A DNA stretch of 6,968 bases from Phycisphaerae bacterium (GTDB taxonomy: Bacteria; Planctomycetota; Phycisphaerae; Sedimentisphaerales; SM23-30). The translations under genes and the position numbers were made by a program. Location of the stretch: assembly GCA_021736565.1 (NCBI GenBank), contig JAIPFO010000202.1, positions 1-6,968 of the forward strand, read 5' to 3'. Under the pieces are notes generated by a model. That model had not been told where the DNA came from. It searched no databases and saw only the letters and a list, made by a program, of their open reading frames with translations. Of this stretch, positions 5,256-6,968 are shown piece by piece (positions within the stretch are counted from its first letter, which is position 1; the number at the start of each line of letters is the position of its first letter).

Positions 5256-5341
5256 ATGCCGTGAGTCAACCCTCCCTGTTTATTATCGGCCTTTAGGCCC
5301 CCAGTCAGGCTTTTACCTAAAAAATCGTATGACTCAGGCAT
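5256..5341 (+). promoter_or_regulatory. Structured RNA element in the helicase 5' leader
   Basis: ATGCC (5256-5260) and TGAGTCA (5262-5268) pair with TGACTCA (5330-5336) and GGCAT (5337-5341). This makes a 12-bp closing stem interrupted only by bulged G5261. Inside, GGCC-TTTA-GGCC (5288-5299) is a tight hairpin, CCTG (5275-5278) can pair with CAGG (5306-5309) around it, and AGG (5307-5309) can instead pair with CCT (5316-5318). The GCCT at 5289-5292 can also pair with AGGC at 5307-5310, just before four T's, giving a terminator-like alternative. The element starts about 10 nt after the predicted transcription start and ends 24 nt before the ATG. I recognise no known riboswitch. Cold-shock type control would fit the gene, by analogy with the long leader of Escherichia coli csdA. 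Confidence 0.45.
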
Positions 5342-5365
5342 TACTACCTACCCTAAGAAAGAACT

Positions 5366-6967
5366 ATGACAACCAAAAAGACATTTAACGATCTTGGCCT
5401 CTCTGAAAAAACGCTCGACGCAATCATCCAAAAAGGATTCGAAAAGCCCACCACGATCCAGGCCCTGACAATCCCTGTCATGCTGAGGGATGATACCAAT
5501 ATTATCGCACAGGCACAAACGGGAACAGGCAAAACCGCCGCATTTGGATTACCCCTGATCGAAATGATCAACGAAAACTCCAAGGCCGTCCAGGCCCTCA
5601 TCCTGGTCCCTACCCGAGAACTGGCTATCCAGGTCTCCGAAGAAATCCATACCCTCAAAGGCAGCAAGGGCATCAAAACAACCCCCATCTATGGCGGCCA
5701 GGCGATTGACCAGCAATTACGTCGACTGAAAAATGGCGTGCATATTGTCGTTGGAACCCCCGGCCGGATCATCGACCATCTCCACCGCCGAACATTAAAG
5801 CTCGGCGGCATTGAACACCTGATCCTTGATGAAGCTGATGAAATGCTCAATATGGGATTCATCGAAGACATCGAAGAGATCATGAAGCATACCAATGCTG
5901 ACAAAAGAACGCTGCTATTTTCAGCGACAATGCCAGCCAGGATCAAAGACCTTGCCAAAAAATATATGGACGGTTACGAGGTTATTACCGCTAAAAAAGA
6001 ACAGGTCACCAGCAACCTCACCGAACAAATATACTATGAGGTCAAAGCCTCTGACAAGTTTGAGGCGCTATGCCGAACCATTGATATTGAAGAACATTTC
6101 TACGGACTGGTCTTCTGTCGCACTAAAAGCGACGTGGATGCGGTCGCAACGCATTTAGGCGAGAGAGGCTACGACGCTGAAGCCATCCATGGTGATATTT
6201 CCCAGGCACAAAGAGAAAGAACACTGGGAAGTTTTAAACGACAAAAGATCAACATCCTCGTTGCCACCGACGTGGCCGCTCGTGGCATTGATGTCAACAA
6301 CCTCACTCATGTGATCAACTATTCGCTCCCGCAAGACCCCGAGTCCTACGTCCATCGAATAGGTCGTACCGGCCGGGCCGGCAACCAGGGTACGGCAATT
6401 ACTTTTATTACACCCAACGAGTACCGGCAGTTCATGTTCATACAGCGGATCGCCAAGGCCGATATCAAAAAGGCAAAGATTCCACAAGTCGCTGATATTA
6501 TCACGGCTAAAAGAAAAAAAATACATGACGACCTGGCCACGTTGCTGGCAGATAAAATTGATTCCGATTATTTCAACTGGGCAAAAAAACTACTGGACGA
6601 TAATAATCCTACCGAAATACTGGCGGCCCTGCTGAGCTACTCTTTTGAAGAAGAGCTCAACCCAGACGCCTACGGTGAAATAAGAGAATACGGCCAGAGG
6701 GGCAAAAAAGGTAGACGCGACACCTCCGACCTCGAGGGCAAGGCAAGGCTCTTTGCCGCGCTCGGTAAGAAGGACAAGATCAATGCCAAAAAAATCGTCA
6801 ACCTTATCCTCTCCAGGGTCGCCGTCAAGCCCAATCAGATCAGCGGCATACAGGTCATGGACAAATTCTCGTTCATAACCGTCCTCTTTGAAAAAGCAGA
6901 AAAGATCGTCGTAAGCTTCCAGGAAAAAGGACGAAAATCGCTGATCACCCACGCCCGAAAAAAATAA
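5366..6967 (+). CDS. deaD: DEAD-box RNA helicase with DbpA-type RNA-binding domain
   Basis: This 533-residue ATP-dependent RNA helicase is complete; its TAA ends one base before the window edge. All core motifs are visible: Q motif (Phe7 and Gln32), Walker A AQTGTGKT (50-57), PTRELA (82-87), GG (110-111), TPGR (131-134), DEAD (155-158), SAT (186-188), motif IV VFCRTK (249-254), ATDVAARGID (300-309) and HRIGRTGR (330-337). A helical linker (about 350-445) leads to a DbpA-like RRM domain at about 459-520 (RLFAALGKKD, then MDKFSFITV), which in DbpA and DeaD relatives contacts structured RNA such as 23S rRNA. The C-terminus stops soon after with a basic end, lacking the long Arg/Gly tail of the 629-residue Escherichia coli DeaD. 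A role in ribosome assembly or cold adaptation is likely; the symbol is given at family level, and a CshA- or DbpA-like role is possible. The ribosome site is weak (AAGAAAG, 5356-5361), which fits control by the structured leader. Confidence 0.93.
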   Translation: MTTKKTFNDLGLSEKTLDAIIQKGFEKPTTIQALTIPVMLRDDTNIIAQAQTGTGKTAAFGLPLIEMINENSKAVQALILVPTRELAIQVSEEIHTLKGSKGIKTTPIYGGQAIDQQLRRLKNGVHIVVGTPGRIIDHLHRRTLKLGGIEHLILDEADEMLNMGFIEDIEEIMKHTNADKRTLLFSATMPARIKDLAKKYMDGYEVITAKKEQVTSNLTEQIYYEVKASDKFEALCRTIDIEEHFYGLVFCRTKSDVDAVATHLGERGYDAEAIHGDISQAQRERTLGSFKRQKINILVATDVAARGIDVNNLTHVINYSLPQDPESYVHRIGRTGRAGNQGTAITFITPNEYRQFMFIQRIAKADIKKAKIPQVADIITAKRKKIHDDLATLLADKIDSDYFNWAKKLLDDNNPTEILAALLSYSFEEELNPDAYGEIREYGQRGKKGRRDTSDLEGKARLFAALGKKDKINAKKIVNLILSRVAVKPNQISGIQVMDKFSFITVLFEKAEKIVVSFQEKGRKSLITHARKK

Positions 6968-6968
6968 G

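Overview
The window looks like a piece of a bacterial chromosome, most likely from the Planctomycetota and perhaps the Phycisphaerae. That placement is an inference. It rests on a secreted protein with a jelly-roll/Ig/barrel-like layout that I associate with planctomycetes, a stand-alone FHA protein next to a small lipoprotein, TTG start codons with clear Shine-Dalgarno sites, and small membrane proteins of unknown function. I see no tRNA, rRNA, CRISPR array, insertion sequence or phage gene.

Layout, left to right. Positions 1-1179 (minus) hold the N-terminal 393 codons of a large secreted protein that continues past the left edge. A divergent intergenic region of about 480 bases follows. It carries a near-consensus promoter (TTGACA, 16 bp, TAAAAT) firing rightward into an unusually long, hairpin-rich leader. 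Then come a membrane-anchored coiled-coil protein (1659-2525, plus) and a 57-residue single-span membrane protein (2677-2850, plus), closed by a good intrinsic terminator at 2950-2983. Ribulose-phosphate 3-epimerase (rpe, plus) is next; its true start is about 3162, not the upstream TTG at 3084. Convergent to it is a minus-strand pair: a lipoprotein (4506-4886) followed by an FHA-domain protein (3927-4382), apparently driven by a strong promoter at 4963-4991. After a second divergent region of about 480 bases comes a complete DEAD-box RNA helicase (5366-6967, plus) with a DbpA-type RNA-binding C-terminal domain.

Functionally the genes are a mixture. Rpe is central carbon metabolism, the helicase serves RNA and ribosome remodelling, the FHA protein reads phosphothreonine, and the coiled-coil, mini-membrane and lipoprotein genes belong to the cell envelope with unknown roles. 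The first partial gene probably concerns polysaccharide binding or breakdown.

The most interesting signals are non-coding. One is the roughly 255-nt leader upstream of the coiled-coil gene. It has several independent stems, including an exact 8-bp long-range pair enclosing a 10-bp hairpin. The other is an element of about 86 nt in the 5' leader of the helicase, closed by 12 base pairs with one bulge. Neither matches a riboswitch class I can recognise by eye. Both are candidates for undescribed cis-regulatory RNAs, to be tested by covariation.
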